The translations under genes and the position numbers were made by a program. A stretch of 64,000 nucleotides of DNA from 0-14-0-80-60-11 sp049322355 (lineage in GTDB: Bacteria > Desulfobacterota > Desulfobaccia > Desulfobaccales > 0-14-0-80-60-11), in the NCBI GenBank assembly GCA_049322355.1, contig JBMORG010000029.1, positions 248,001-312,000 of the forward strand, given 5' to 3'. Positions 37,103 through 44,709 of the stretch are shown one piece after another. The notes under the pieces were generated by a model, which saw nothing but the letters and a program-made list of their open reading frames with translations, was not told the origin of the DNA and searched no databases. Each line of letters opens with the position of its first letter. Within the stretch, counting starts at the first letter, position 1.

Positions 37103-38166
37103 ATTCATATAAGATTGCGGTCATTCCGGGCGACGGCACCGGCCCGGAAGTGGTGGCCGAAGGCATCAAAGTGCTCAACGCCGTGGCGGGCCCCGCGGGC
37201 ATCAAGTTCGACTATACCTATTATGACTTAGGGGGCGAGCGCTATATGCGCACCGGCGAGACCCTGCCGGATTCGGTCATCGCGGAATTGCGCCAATTCC
37301 CGGCCATCTACCTGGGGGCCATCGGCCACCCGGACGTGGCGCCCGGCATCCTGGAGAAAGGTATCCTGCTCCGGGCCCGCTTTGAATTGGACCAATATAT
37401 CAATCTCCGGCCCGTGGTTCTCTACCCGGGCGTGGAGACCCCGCTGAAAGACAAGGGCCCCGAAGACATCGATTTCGCGGTGGTCCGGGAGAACACCGAA
37501 GGCCTGTACGCCGGGGCCGGGGGCTTTTTGAAATACGGCACCCCGGACGAAGTGGCCGTCCAGGAGTCCATCAACACCCGGAAGGGGGTGGACCGCTGTC
37601 TGAAGTTCGCCTTTGAGCTGGCCAGGAAGCGCAACCGGGCCAAGAAGCTCACCCTGGTGGCCAAAACCAACGTCCTCACTTATGCCTCCAATTTATGGTT
37701 CCGGGCTTTTGAGGCGATGGCGCCCCAGTACCCGGACGTGACCACCGACTACGCCCACGTGGACGCCACCTGCATGTGGTTTGTCAAAAATCCCGAATGG
37801 TTCGACGTGGTGGTGACGGATAATCTGTTCGGCGATATTATCACCGATCTGGGAGCCATGATTCAAGGCGGCATGGGCGTGGCCGCAGGTGGCAATATCA
37901 ACCCCGAAGGTGTCTCCATGTTCGAACCCATCGGCGGCTCGGCCCCCAAGTACACCGGTCTCAATGTGGTCAACCCCCTGGCCGCCATCGGCGCGGCCCA
38001 GATGATGCTGGACCAGCTAGGGGAAACCAAGGCCGCCGCGGCAGTGGAAGCCGCCATCAAGAAGACCGCGGCCCACGACATGCAGAGCATGGCCGCGGGC
38101 AGGATGGGTCTGACCACTACTCAAGTGGGTGATAAGGTGGCTCAGTATGCGGCGGAGTTGGTATAA
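37099..38166 (+). CDS. leuB: 3-isopropylmalate dehydrogenase-type beta-decarboxylating dehydrogenase
   Basis: 355 residues. Motifs: IAVIPGDGTGPEVVAEG, RARFELDQYINLRPV (substrate Arg residues), VVRENTEGLYAG, TLVAKTNVLTYASNLWFR (catalytic Lys), and the Mg-site DNLFGDIITDLGA followed by HGSAP-like GGSAPKYTG. It oxidises and decarboxylates isopropylmalate to ketoisocaproate with NAD. The four-base overlap with leuD supports the leucine pathway. RENTEGLYAG also occurs in isocitrate, homoisocitrate and tartrate dehydrogenases, so substrate is not absolute. An ACTG-word repeat follows. Confidence 0.88.
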   Translation: MNSYKIAVIPGDGTGPEVVAEGIKVLNAVAGPAGIKFDYTYYDLGGERYMRTGETLPDSVIAELRQFPAIYLGAIGHPDVAPGILEKGILLRARFELDQYINLRPVVLYPGVETPLKDKGPEDIDFAVVRENTEGLYAGAGGFLKYGTPDEVAVQESINTRKGVDRCLKFAFELARKRNRAKKLTLVAKTNVLTYASNLWFRAFEAMAPQYPDVTTDYAHVDATCMWFVKNPEWFDVVVTDNLFGDIITDLGAMIQGGMGVAAGGNINPEGVSMFEPIGGSAPKYTGLNVVNPLAAIGAAQMMLDQLGETKAAAAVEAAIKKTAAHDMQSMAAGRMGLTTTQVGDKVAQYAAELV

Positions 38167-38250
38167 TTAGCAGTCAGCAGTTAGCCATCAGCCCTTGCAA
38201 GAAGAATGCTTTCCTAACTATTGATTGCTAAAAGCTAAATGCTAATTTCG
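38167..38250. repeat. CAGT/GCTA-word repeat upstream of asd
   Basis: TAGCAGTCAGCAGTTAGCCATCAGCCC, then ATTGATTGCTAAAAGCTAAATGCTAA. Same lexical class as the ACTG-word repeats elsewhere, lying between leuB and the asd ribosome site. A nine-codon upstream extension of asd would be encoded here. Confidence 0.55.
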
Positions 38251-38265
38251 GGAGATGCATTAATT

Positions 38266-39291
38266 ATGGGTGGTACATATAAAGTAGCGGTAGTAGGGGC
38301 CACCGGTGCGGTGGGGCAGCAGATGGTGGGCTGTTTGGAAGAGAGAAATTTTCCGGTAGGAGAGTTGGTACCCCTGGCTTCGGAGCGGTCCATCGGCAAA
38401 GATGTGTCATTTAAAGGCAAAGAAATCCCGGTGCAGGTGTTAACGCCGGATTCTTTCGAGGGCGTGGAGGTGGCCCTGTTCTCCGCCGGAGGCAGCATCA
38501 GCAAGGAATACGGCCCCATTGCCGCCCGGGCCGGTGCGGTGGTGGTGGACAACTCCAGCGCTTGGCGCATGGACCCGGATGTCCCTTTAGTAGTCCCGGA
38601 AGTCAATCCTCAAGACATCGGACTCTATACCAAAACGGGAATTATTGCCAACCCCAACTGCTCCACCATCCAGATGGTGGTGGCTTTAAAGCCTTTGCAC
38701 GATGCGGCGAAGATCAAACGGGTGGTGGTGTCGACCTATCAGGCGGTGTCCGGCACCGGCCAGAAAGCGGTGGATGAGCTGGCCGACCAGGTGCGGGCCT
38801 TGATGTCCTGCCAGACCACCAAAAACAAGGTATACCCGCACCGTATTGCCTTCAATTGTTTCCCCCATATCGACGTCTTCCTGGAGAACGGCTACACCAA
38901 GGAAGAGATGAAAATGGTCAACGAGACCACTAAAATTATGGGAGACGACAGCATCCTGGTAACGGCCACCACGGTCAGGGTGCCGGTGTTTTACGGACAT
39001 TCGGAAGCGGTGAACATTGAGACGGCGCGCAAGCTCACCCCCGCCGAAGCCCGGGAGATTTTAGCCAGGGCGCCGGGGGTGAAGGTGGTGGATGACCCCC
39101 TGCGCAACCAGTACCCCATGCCTCTAGATGCCGCGGGGCAGGATCTCACCCTGGTGGGACGCATCCGGGAGGACTTCACCATCGCCAACGGCCTGAACTT
39201 TTGGGTAGTGGCCGACAACCTGCGCAAGGGGGCCGCAACCAACGCGGTGCAAATCGCCGAGATTTTGATTCGGGATTACTTGAAAAAGTAG
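38266..39291 (+). CDS. asd: Aspartate-semialdehyde dehydrogenase
   Basis: 341 residues from ATG 38266, with CGGGAG upstream; a longer start at 38239 runs into an intergenic repeat. NADP-binding VAVVGATGAVGQQM, the catalytic Cys132 in NPNCSTIQM, PHIDVF and a C-terminal VADNLRKGAATNAVQIAE. It reduces aspartyl phosphate to the semialdehyde for lysine/diaminopimelate, methionine and threonine synthesis. It belongs to the Gram-positive/archaeal-like class by length. It is codirectional with leuDB and rsmD but separated from both by ACTG-word repeats. Confidence 0.93.
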   Translation: MGGTYKVAVVGATGAVGQQMVGCLEERNFPVGELVPLASERSIGKDVSFKGKEIPVQVLTPDSFEGVEVALFSAGGSISKEYGPIAARAGAVVVDNSSAWRMDPDVPLVVPEVNPQDIGLYTKTGIIANPNCSTIQMVVALKPLHDAAKIKRVVVSTYQAVSGTGQKAVDELADQVRALMSCQTTKNKVYPHRIAFNCFPHIDVFLENGYTKEEMKMVNETTKIMGDDSILVTATTVRVPVFYGHSEAVNIETARKLTPAEAREILARAPGVKVVDDPLRNQYPMPLDAAGQDLTLVGRIREDFTIANGLNFWVVADNLRKGAATNAVQIAEILIRDYLKK

Positions 39292-39375
39292 CAGTTGGCA
39301 GTTGGCAGTTAGCAAAAGAGAAAGCTGATAGCTAACTGCTGATAGCTGAAAGCCGACTGCTCCAAAGGAGCAGTC
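39292..39375. repeat. CAGT-word repeat ending in a hairpin over the rsmD ribosome site
   Basis: GCAGTTGGCAGTTGGCAGTTAGC, then AGCTGATAGCTAACTGCTGATAGC words, then the perfect hairpin GACTGCTCC-AAA-GGAGCAGTC (39355-39375). The right arm contains GGAG, the only Shine-Dalgarno candidate for the TTG start at 39377. Confidence 0.6.
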
Positions 39376-39376
39376 C

Positions 39377-39952
39377 TTGCGCATCATTGCCGGCGTCTTC
39401 AAGGGCCGCCGGTTGGCCCCGGTGAAAGGCAGGACCCGGCCCACGGCCGCCAAGGTCCGGGAGGCAGTGTTCAACATCCTGGGCTCTGCGGTGGAAGGCG
39501 TCAGGGTTCTGGACCTGTTTGCCGGCACCGGGGCCCTGGGAATCGAAGCCATAAGCCGGGGAGCCGCTGTTGCGATATTTGTGGAAGATCACCCCGAGGC
39601 CGTAAAAGCATTGCGCCGCAACCTGGAAGAATTGGGATTGGAGAAACAAACCACGGTCTGGCCCCTGCCGGTGACCATGGCTCTAAAAAAAATGGCTGCT
39701 CGGGGTGAACGGTTCGGCCTGGCCTTCCTGGACCCTCCGTACGGCGGGGGAAAGGCCGAAGCAACTATGGAGGCCCTTGCTACCCTCGATTTGCTTTCGC
39801 CGGGTGCTTCCGTGGTGGTAGAGTACAGCCGCCGGGAAACATTACCGGAAGCGAGCGGGGGTTTGAGGCGTAAGCAGGTGCGGCGCTATGGCGATACCCA
39901 GGTGGCTTTTTATCTCAAACAAGAATCACAAAACAGGAGCATGAGTAGCTAA
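39377..39952 (+). CDS. rsmD: 16S rRNA (guanine-N2) methyltransferase RsmD
   Basis: 191 residues, TTG start. MRIIAGVFKGRRLAPVKG and TRPTAAKVREAVFNILG are the classic RsmD N-terminus, followed by the SAM-binding LDLFAGTGALGIEAISRG and the catalytic DPPYGGG. It methylates G966 (E. coli numbering) of 16S rRNA. The start codon's ribosome site GGAG is part of a 9-bp hairpin with a three-base loop, so translation may be structurally repressed. The stop overlaps the coaD start (TAATG), the usual rsmD-coaD pairing. Confidence 0.92.
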   Translation: MRIIAGVFKGRRLAPVKGRTRPTAAKVREAVFNILGSAVEGVRVLDLFAGTGALGIEAISRGAAVAIFVEDHPEAVKALRRNLEELGLEKQTTVWPLPVTMALKKMAARGERFGLAFLDPPYGGGKAEATMEALATLDLLSPGASVVVEYSRRETLPEASGGLRRKQVRRYGDTQVAFYLKQESQNRSMSS

Positions 39953-40437
39953 TGCCCGATATCGCAGTCTATCCCGGCTCATTCGACCCCATCACCAATG
40001 GCCATCTGGACCTCATCCAGAGGGCTTTAAAGGTCTTTGACCGGATCATCGTGGCCGTGGCCACCAACGCCTTTAAAAAGTCCCTCTTTACCATCGAGGA
40101 GCGCATGGAAATGATCCGGGTATCCCTGGCGGATTACCCCATGGTTTCCATCGACACCTTCGACGGGCTGCTGGTTAAATATGCCCGGGGGCAGAACGCC
40201 CGGGCCATCTTGCGGGGCCTAAGGGCAGTCACCGATTTTGAGTACGAATTTCAGTTGGCCATGATGAACCGCAGGCTGGAGCCGGAAATTGAAACGGTGT
40301 TTCTTATGACCGGCTTGCGGTGGGTCTTCTTAAGTTCCAGCATCCTCAAGGAAGCCGCGGTGCATGGCGGGGACATCGAGGGTATGGTTCCAGAAATCGT
40401 CTTCAGGAAACTGAAGGAAAAATTCGGCTCTAATTAA
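39952..40437 (+). CDS. coaD: Phosphopantetheine adenylyltransferase
   Basis: 161 residues. Nucleotidyltransferase motif YPGSFDPITNGHLDLI (His18 in TNGH), LRGLRAVTDFEYEFQLAMMN and the C-terminal FLSSSILKEAAVHGGD. It makes dephospho-CoA from 4'-phosphopantetheine and ATP. The start overlaps the rsmD stop by one base. The next gene, DUF3842, follows at 12 bases, so the run rsmD-coaD-DUF3842-cooT is one transcription unit ended by the hairpin at 41078. Confidence 0.95.
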   Translation: MPDIAVYPGSFDPITNGHLDLIQRALKVFDRIIVAVATNAFKKSLFTIEERMEMIRVSLADYPMVSIDTFDGLLVKYARGQNARAILRGLRAVTDFEYEFQLAMMNRRLEPEIETVFLMTGLRWVFLSSSILKEAAVHGGDIEGMVPEIVFRKLKEKFGSN

Positions 40438-40449
40438 GAGGTGAAGCCG

Positions 40450-40869
40450 GTGCGCATTTGCGTCATCGACGGGCAGGGGGGCGGCATCGGCGCCGCGCTC
40501 ATCAAACGCTTGAAAGAGGTTTACCGGGAGGAGCACGAAGTCATCGCGCTGGGGACCAACGCGGTGGCCACTGCCCAGATGATGAAGGCCAGGGCCAACC
40601 GGGGCGCCAGCGGCGAAAACGCCATTGTCCGGACGGTGGCCAGAGCCGACGTTATTCTGGGCTGCCTTTCCATTGTCCTGGCCAACGCCATGATGGGGGA
40701 AGTGACCCCCAAGATGGCCGAAGCCATTGCCTCGGCGAAGGCAAGGAAAATTTTATTGCCCCTGACCCAGGAAGCGGTGGAGATCGTCGGCCTGATGCCC
40801 GAACCTCTCCCCCACCTGGTGGATAAGATCGTGAGCGAGAAGCTAAAGGAGATGATCGACCATGTGTGA
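40450..40869 (+). CDS. DUF3842 family protein
   Basis: 139 residues from GTG 40450, which has AAGAGGTGA at seven bases; a GTG three codons earlier is also open. Sequence VRICVIDGQGGGIGAALIKRL begins a Rossmann-like fold. The conserved LGTNAVATAQMMKARANRGASGENA, LGCLSIVLANAMMGEVTP and KILLPLTQE follow. This matches DUF3842 of anaerobic Firmicutes and Desulfobacterota; function is unknown. It overlaps the CooT-type gene by eight bases, so a shared function with nickel or CO metabolism may be guessed but not shown. Confidence 0.82.
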   Translation: MRICVIDGQGGGIGAALIKRLKEVYREEHEVIALGTNAVATAQMMKARANRGASGENAIVRTVARADVILGCLSIVLANAMMGEVTPKMAEAIASAKARKILLPLTQEAVEIVGLMPEPLPHLVDKIVSEKLKEMIDHV

Positions 40870-41053
40870 AGCAACCGCATACCTGTTGAAAAACGGCCAG
40901 GAAGAACTGGTTCTCAAAGATGTGGACGTCATCGAACCGGACGGCGACAATGTCAGGATCGTCAATATTTTCGGGGAGCAGAAAGTGCTGAAGGCCGAAA
41001 TCCACAGCCTCAACCTGATCAACCACAAGGTTTTGCTGGTGGAGAAGACTTAA
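40862..41053 (+). CDS. CooT-family nickel-binding protein
   Basis: 63 residues: MCEATAYLLKNGQEELVL, then DVIEPDGDNVRIVNIFGEQK. The invariant Cys2 directly after the start Met is the nickel ligand in characterised CooT, which assists nickel delivery to CO dehydrogenase. The family is a small beta-barrel dimer. The gene overlaps DUF3842 by eight bases. No CODH gene lies in the window, but MetV (58.3 kb) suggests the Wood-Ljungdahl pathway exists in this genome. Role by analogy only. Confidence 0.82.
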   Translation: MCEATAYLLKNGQEELVLKDVDVIEPDGDNVRIVNIFGEQKVLKAEIHSLNLINHKVLLVEKT

Positions 41054-41077
41054 TATTGGGGTAAGGCATGAAATAGC

Positions 41078-41109
41078 GTAGGGTGGGGAGGCCCCCACCC
41101 TACCTTTTT
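41078..41109 (+). terminator. Rho-independent terminator after cooT
   Basis: A perfect 11-bp stem GTAGGGTGGGG/CCCCACCCTAC with a four-base loop AGGC is followed by CTTTTT. It ends the rsmD-coaD-DUF3842-cooT unit and separates it from the convergent livK gene. Confidence 0.85.
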
Positions 41110-41137
41110 CATTGGGGGAAATCCTTAACAAGAGTTG

Positions 41138-42268
41138 TCATTTGATAACCACGTACTTCCCGCCTTTGACTTCCACGATATAAACCCCTTCCGTTCCGGC
41201 CCGCACCACATCGTGCTCTTTATTGAAAGACAGCTTGCCGGTGACGCCGTCGAAGTCTTTCACGTTGTCCAGGTATTTTTTGATCCCTTCGGAAGTGGGC
41301 CCGTTCTGTTTCATCCCTTCCAGAATCATGGACGCGGCATCGTAGTGCAGGGCCGCAAACATGATGTTGTAAGGATCGTTGTTTTTCTTCACCAGCTCTT
41401 CGTAATTTTTCTTGAAGGCCTTATTTTTAGGGGTGTCGTAGTCTTCGTCATATTCGACCCCAATGACGTGGCCTTCGGCCCCCGGTCCCGCCAACTGAAT
41501 GTAAACCGGGTCCATATCCCCATAGACCCCTAAAATCTTCTGTTTCATGCCCAACTGCCGGGCCTGGGCCGCGGCGGGGGCGGTTTCCGGGGTATAGCCG
41601 GGGATGAACAAAAAGTCAGGGTTGGCGGCCTTGATCTTGGTGAGCTGGGCCTTGAAATCCCGGGAGCCCCTCATAAAAGACTCTGTGGCCACCACCTTGA
41701 TGCCGTTCTTTTCAAAGAACTGGGTAAAGAGATCGGCGCAGCCCTTGCCATAAGGTTCGTTTGAGAAAAGAATGGCCGCGGTCTTGGGCTTCCAGTTTTT
41801 TACCACGTAATCGGTGAGCACCTGGGCCTGTTTGTCAATGCGGGAACAGCCCCGGTAAATGTAATCACCGTAGCCGCTTAGTTTGGGGGTGGTGGCGGTA
41901 GGGCTGATTTGCACAATTTTGGCGTCGTTGGCGGTTTTGCCCGAAGCCATCATGCCGCCGGAGGTCATGGGGCCAACAATGGCCACCACTTTGTCAACGT
42001 TTATGAGTTTCTGCACCGCGTTCACCGAAGCCGCGGGAGAGTCTTTTTCATCTTCTACAATGAGTTCCACCGGGCGACCATTGATGCCCCCGGCTTTATT
42101 GACCTCCGCCACTGCCATCTCCACGCCCCGGCGGGATGGGATGCCGTGTTCCGCGCCGATGGACAAACGGAGTACGGTGCCGATCTTGATGGGCTCGGGC
42201 GCTCCCCAGGACAGGCCGGCAGTTAGCAACGTCAGAGCAATACCAAACACTAAAATCTTTCGAATCAT
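41138..42268 (-). CDS. livK: Branched-chain-type ABC transporter substrate-binding protein
   Basis: 376 residues. Sec signal peptide MIRKILVFGIALTLLTAGLS with cleavage after SWGA. The mature protein is a type I periplasmic-binding fold (IKIGTVLRLSIGAEHGIPSRRG, VNKAGGINGRPVELIVEDEKD, IVGPMTSGGMMAS, FMRGSRDFKAQLTKIKA). It delivers branched-chain amino acids or related acids to a LivHMFG permease. It is the last gene of a minus-strand run and lies 73 bases after the divergent-P-loop PaaK gene. It is one of two binding proteins in the cluster; the other (47.5 kb) is a lipoprotein. The ligand may be an aromatic acid given the paaK genes. Confidence 0.88.
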   Translation of the reverse strand: MIRKILVFGIALTLLTAGLSWGAPEPIKIGTVLRLSIGAEHGIPSRRGVEMAVAEVNKAGGINGRPVELIVEDEKDSPAASVNAVQKLINVDKVVAIVGPMTSGGMMASGKTANDAKIVQISPTATTPKLSGYGDYIYRGCSRIDKQAQVLTDYVVKNWKPKTAAILFSNEPYGKGCADLFTQFFEKNGIKVVATESFMRGSRDFKAQLTKIKAANPDFLFIPGYTPETAPAAAQARQLGMKQKILGVYGDMDPVYIQLAGPGAEGHVIGVEYDEDYDTPKNKAFKKNYEELVKKNNDPYNIMFAALHYDAASMILEGMKQNGPTSEGIKKYLDNVKDFDGVTGKLSFNKEHDVVRAGTEGVYIVEVKGGKYVVIK

Positions 42269-42341
42269 CTCTCATCCTCCTTATTTTTCCTTATAGGCTA
42301 TTTCTAACTGAAAAAAAATAAAAATGTGACCTTCTGGGCTT

Positions 42342-43592
42342 CTACAAGGTGGCCTCCTCCCTCAGAATTATCCTGGCGTTGACACCCAGATGGTCCGCCA
42401 GGTGACGCCGGGCCCGGCGACACAGGCATTCCAGGGCCTTGATTTCGTCGGAGAAAAATACCTCCTCCACCGTCAGTTCGATATCCAAAATTTCCAGTCC
42501 TTCCTCGGACACCACCCGGTGGGAGTATTTCGGCGGATGGCCCTGGAGGGCCTCCTGGAGCAGCGCGCCGACTTGATCCGGATGCACCTTGATGCCGCCC
42601 ACGGAAAAAATGGGGTCAGTGCGTCCGGTGATCTCCCCCAGGCGCACCAGAGTGCGGCCACAGGCACAGGTTTCTTGAATGAGGGAAGTGCGGTCGCCGC
42701 TGCGGAAACGGATCAAGGGAAAGGCCACGGTGCTCAAGGTGGTGATCACCAACTCTCCGGGAGTGCCGGGCGGAGCAGGGGCGCCGGTTTCCGGATCGAT
42801 GATCTCCGGGTAAAAATGGTCTTCGGAAAAGTGTAGGCCGCCGTCGGCGCCGCAACTGAAAGCCAGACCCGGCCCCATGACCTCGGTGATGCCGTAGGCG
42901 GTGGCGCAGGAAACCTGGAACCCCGCCTCTATCTCTTGGCGAACCGTCCCTGGCAGCGGCGAGGCCACCAACAGGGCTTTTTTCAGGCTCAGCTCCGCTG
43001 CGGTCAGGTCCATGCGGGACATCACCGTCAGGAGGTGCCGGGCCAAAGGCGGCGTGGTGACCAAAACCGAGGTCTTGTAATCCCGCATCACCATGAGTTC
43101 CTTGGCAAAGTTGAGGGTGGCCGGCGGGATCACCGAGGCGCCCAGGTATTCGGCCCCGGCCTGGAGGTCCCGGCGCCAGTTGGCCAGGCCGGGAGGCAGG
43201 ATAATTTGCAAGATGTCTTCCCGGGTAATGCCCGCAGCGACGTAGAGGCGGGCCAACAACTCCAGCCAGAGCTTAATGTCCTGGGAGGCATAACCCACCA
43301 CCAGGGGTTTTTCGGTGGTGCCGGGGGAGGAGAGGATTCGGACGATATCCCTGAGCGGCACCGCGAATAGACCGTAGGGGTAGTTCTCCGACAGGTCTTC
43401 CCGGGTGGTGCAGGGTAGCCGGGCCAAGTCACCCAAACTCTGAATGTGGTCCAGGTTCAGGCCCAGGCGGTCGAACTGACGGCGGTAGAACTTCACCTGG
43501 CGGTAAGCCCGGGTGAGGGTGCTCTGGAGGCGCTCCAGTTGGAGCAATTCCAGTTCGCCGCGAGGCATGGCTTCGATCTCGGGATGGCGCAT
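42342..43592 (-). CDS. Phenylacetate-CoA ligase-like protein with altered P-loop
   Basis: 416 residues, ANL adenylate-forming superfamily, PaaK branch. Conserved: YRQVKFYRRQF, the TAYGITEVMGPGLAF motif, GELVITTLSTVAFPLIRFRSGD, the CACGRT Cys pair and the C-terminal GGIKVHPDQV. The phosphate-binding loop is unusual. It reads SSPGTTEKP (88-96), whereas the paralogue at 49.3 kb has the canonical ASSGTTGKP; a Ser became Pro and a Gly became Glu. The ligase may therefore have altered or lost adenylation. It sits between livF (231-base repeat-rich gap) and livK. If active it would convert an aromatic acid to its CoA thioester with ATP. Confidence 0.82.
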   Translation of the reverse strand: MRHPEIEAMPRGELELLQLERLQSTLTRAYRQVKFYRRQFDRLGLNLDHIQSLGDLARLPCTTREDLSENYPYGLFAVPLRDIVRILSSPGTTEKPLVVGYASQDIKLWLELLARLYVAAGITREDILQIILPPGLANWRRDLQAGAEYLGASVIPPATLNFAKELMVMRDYKTSVLVTTPPLARHLLTVMSRMDLTAAELSLKKALLVASPLPGTVRQEIEAGFQVSCATAYGITEVMGPGLAFSCGADGGLHFSEDHFYPEIIDPETGAPAPPGTPGELVITTLSTVAFPLIRFRSGDRTSLIQETCACGRTLVRLGEITGRTDPIFSVGGIKVHPDQVGALLQEALQGHPPKYSHRVVSEEGLEILDIELTVEEVFFSDEIKALECLCRRARRHLADHLGVNARIILREEATL

Positions 43593-43659
43593 GTGCCTTA
43601 CCTCCCTGATTTTTCACGAAAAAACACTGAGGCATAAAGGGCCAATTTATCGACTGCTG

Positions 43660-43785
43660 AAAAATCTCTTCCCCTCTCCAGGTGGGAGGGGATTAAGGGG
43701 AGGGGAAAGACTATTGCCAGAACTACTAATTATCTTCACCCCCACCCCAACCCTCCCCAATAAAGGGGGAGGGAGTTTTAAACTT
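43660..43785. repeat. CCCTCCCC/GGGGAGGG intergenic repeats
   Basis: CTTCCCCTCTCC...GGGGAGGGGAAAG can fold as a hairpin, followed by CACCCCCACCCCAACCCTCC with CCAATAAAGGGGGAGGG. The second copy recurs almost exactly at 61810-61848 (CACCCCCACCCTAACCCTCC) and in diverged form at 49110-49255. Lies between livF and the altered paaK. Confidence 0.6.
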
Positions 43786-43823
43786 TTTGCGACCTCACAA
43801 AATTATATATCAGCAATTTGACC

Positions 43824-44561
43824 CTACCTACCCTCGGTAAACTCTTTATAGTCCCGGCCCAGGTAGGCCCGGGTCACCTGTCGGTCCTGGAGCAGGTCCG
43901 CGGCCGTGCCGCTTAAGATGATGCGGCCAGTTTCCAGGACATAGGCCCGGTCGGCCACCTTCAGCGCCACCCGGGCGTTTTGCTCCACCAGCAGGATGGT
44001 TACTCCCTCGGCGCGCAACTGACTCAATCGGGCCAAAATGTCCTCCACCACGATGGGAGCCAAGCCCAGAGAAGGCTCATCCAACAGGAGCAGGCGGGGA
44101 CGAGCCATGAGGGCCCGGCCGATGGCCAGCATCTGTTGCTCCCCGCCGCTCATGGTCCCGGCCTGCTGCTGGAGGCGGTCCTTCAGCCGGGGAAAAAGCT
44201 GGAACACCCGCTCCAGGTCCTCGCCGATGACGGCCCGGGACTCCTTGCGATAGCGGCGGTAGCCCCCCAGCTCCAGGTTTTCCGCCACGGTCATGGGAGC
44301 AAAGAGCTGGCGGCCTTCGGGGACCTGGGAGATGCCCAGCCCCACGATCTCTTCGGGGGCCAGGCCTTTTAACGAGCGCCCGGAAAACTCCAGGTCGCCG
44401 TCTTTGCGCACCAAGCCGCAGACCGCGTTGAGCAAGGTGGTCTTGCCCGCGCCGTTGGCCCCGATGAGGGTGACGATCTCGCCTTCCCGGATGTGGCAGG
44501 TGACGCCGCTAAGCGCCCTGACGGAACCGTAGTAGGCGGATAAGTTACGAATTTTGAGCAT
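43824..44561 (-). CDS. livF: Branched-chain-type ABC transporter ATP-binding protein LivF
   Basis: 245 residues from ATG 44561 (MLKIRNLSAYYGSVRALSGV). A 61-residue upstream extension is encoded by intergenic repeats (GFRFSVFGFQFSV is AAAACYG repeat read in reverse) and is rejected. Walker A GANGAGKT, Q-loop QVPEGRQLFAPMTV, signature MSGGEQQMLAIGRAL, Walker B LLLLDEPSLGLAP and the switch His region LLVEQNA. It powers import with LivG at the LivHM permease. Immediately upstream lies a 148-base repeat cluster separating it from livG. Confidence 0.93.
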   Translation of the reverse strand: MLKIRNLSAYYGSVRALSGVTCHIREGEIVTLIGANGAGKTTLLNAVCGLVRKDGDLEFSGRSLKGLAPEEIVGLGISQVPEGRQLFAPMTVAENLELGGYRRYRKESRAVIGEDLERVFQLFPRLKDRLQQQAGTMSGGEQQMLAIGRALMARPRLLLLDEPSLGLAPIVVEDILARLSQLRAEGVTILLVEQNARVALKVADRAYVLETGRIILSGTAADLLQDRQVTRAYLGRDYKEFTEGR

Positions 44562-44576
44562 GCCCGATTCAAAGCC

Positions 44577-44706
44577 GGCGGGCAGTGCCCGCCCTACATT
44601 ATCTGTCAGAACAGGCTTTCCAGCCTGTTTTGCACAGGCGAGTCGCCTGTGCCACCAAATCTTTCCAACCGAAAACTGAAAACCGAAAACCGAAAACCGA
44701 AAACCG
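44577..44706. repeat. Composite repeat: three hairpins plus AAAACYG array
   Basis: In order: GGCGGGC/GCCCGCC (44577-44593), AACAGGCT/AGCCTGTT (44610-44629), GCACAGGCG/CGCCTGTGC (44632-44652), then CCGAAAACTG followed by AAAACCG units (44669-44706). The whole block lies between livG and livF, whose products should be made in equal amounts. Confidence 0.7.
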
Positions 44707-44709
44707 TCT

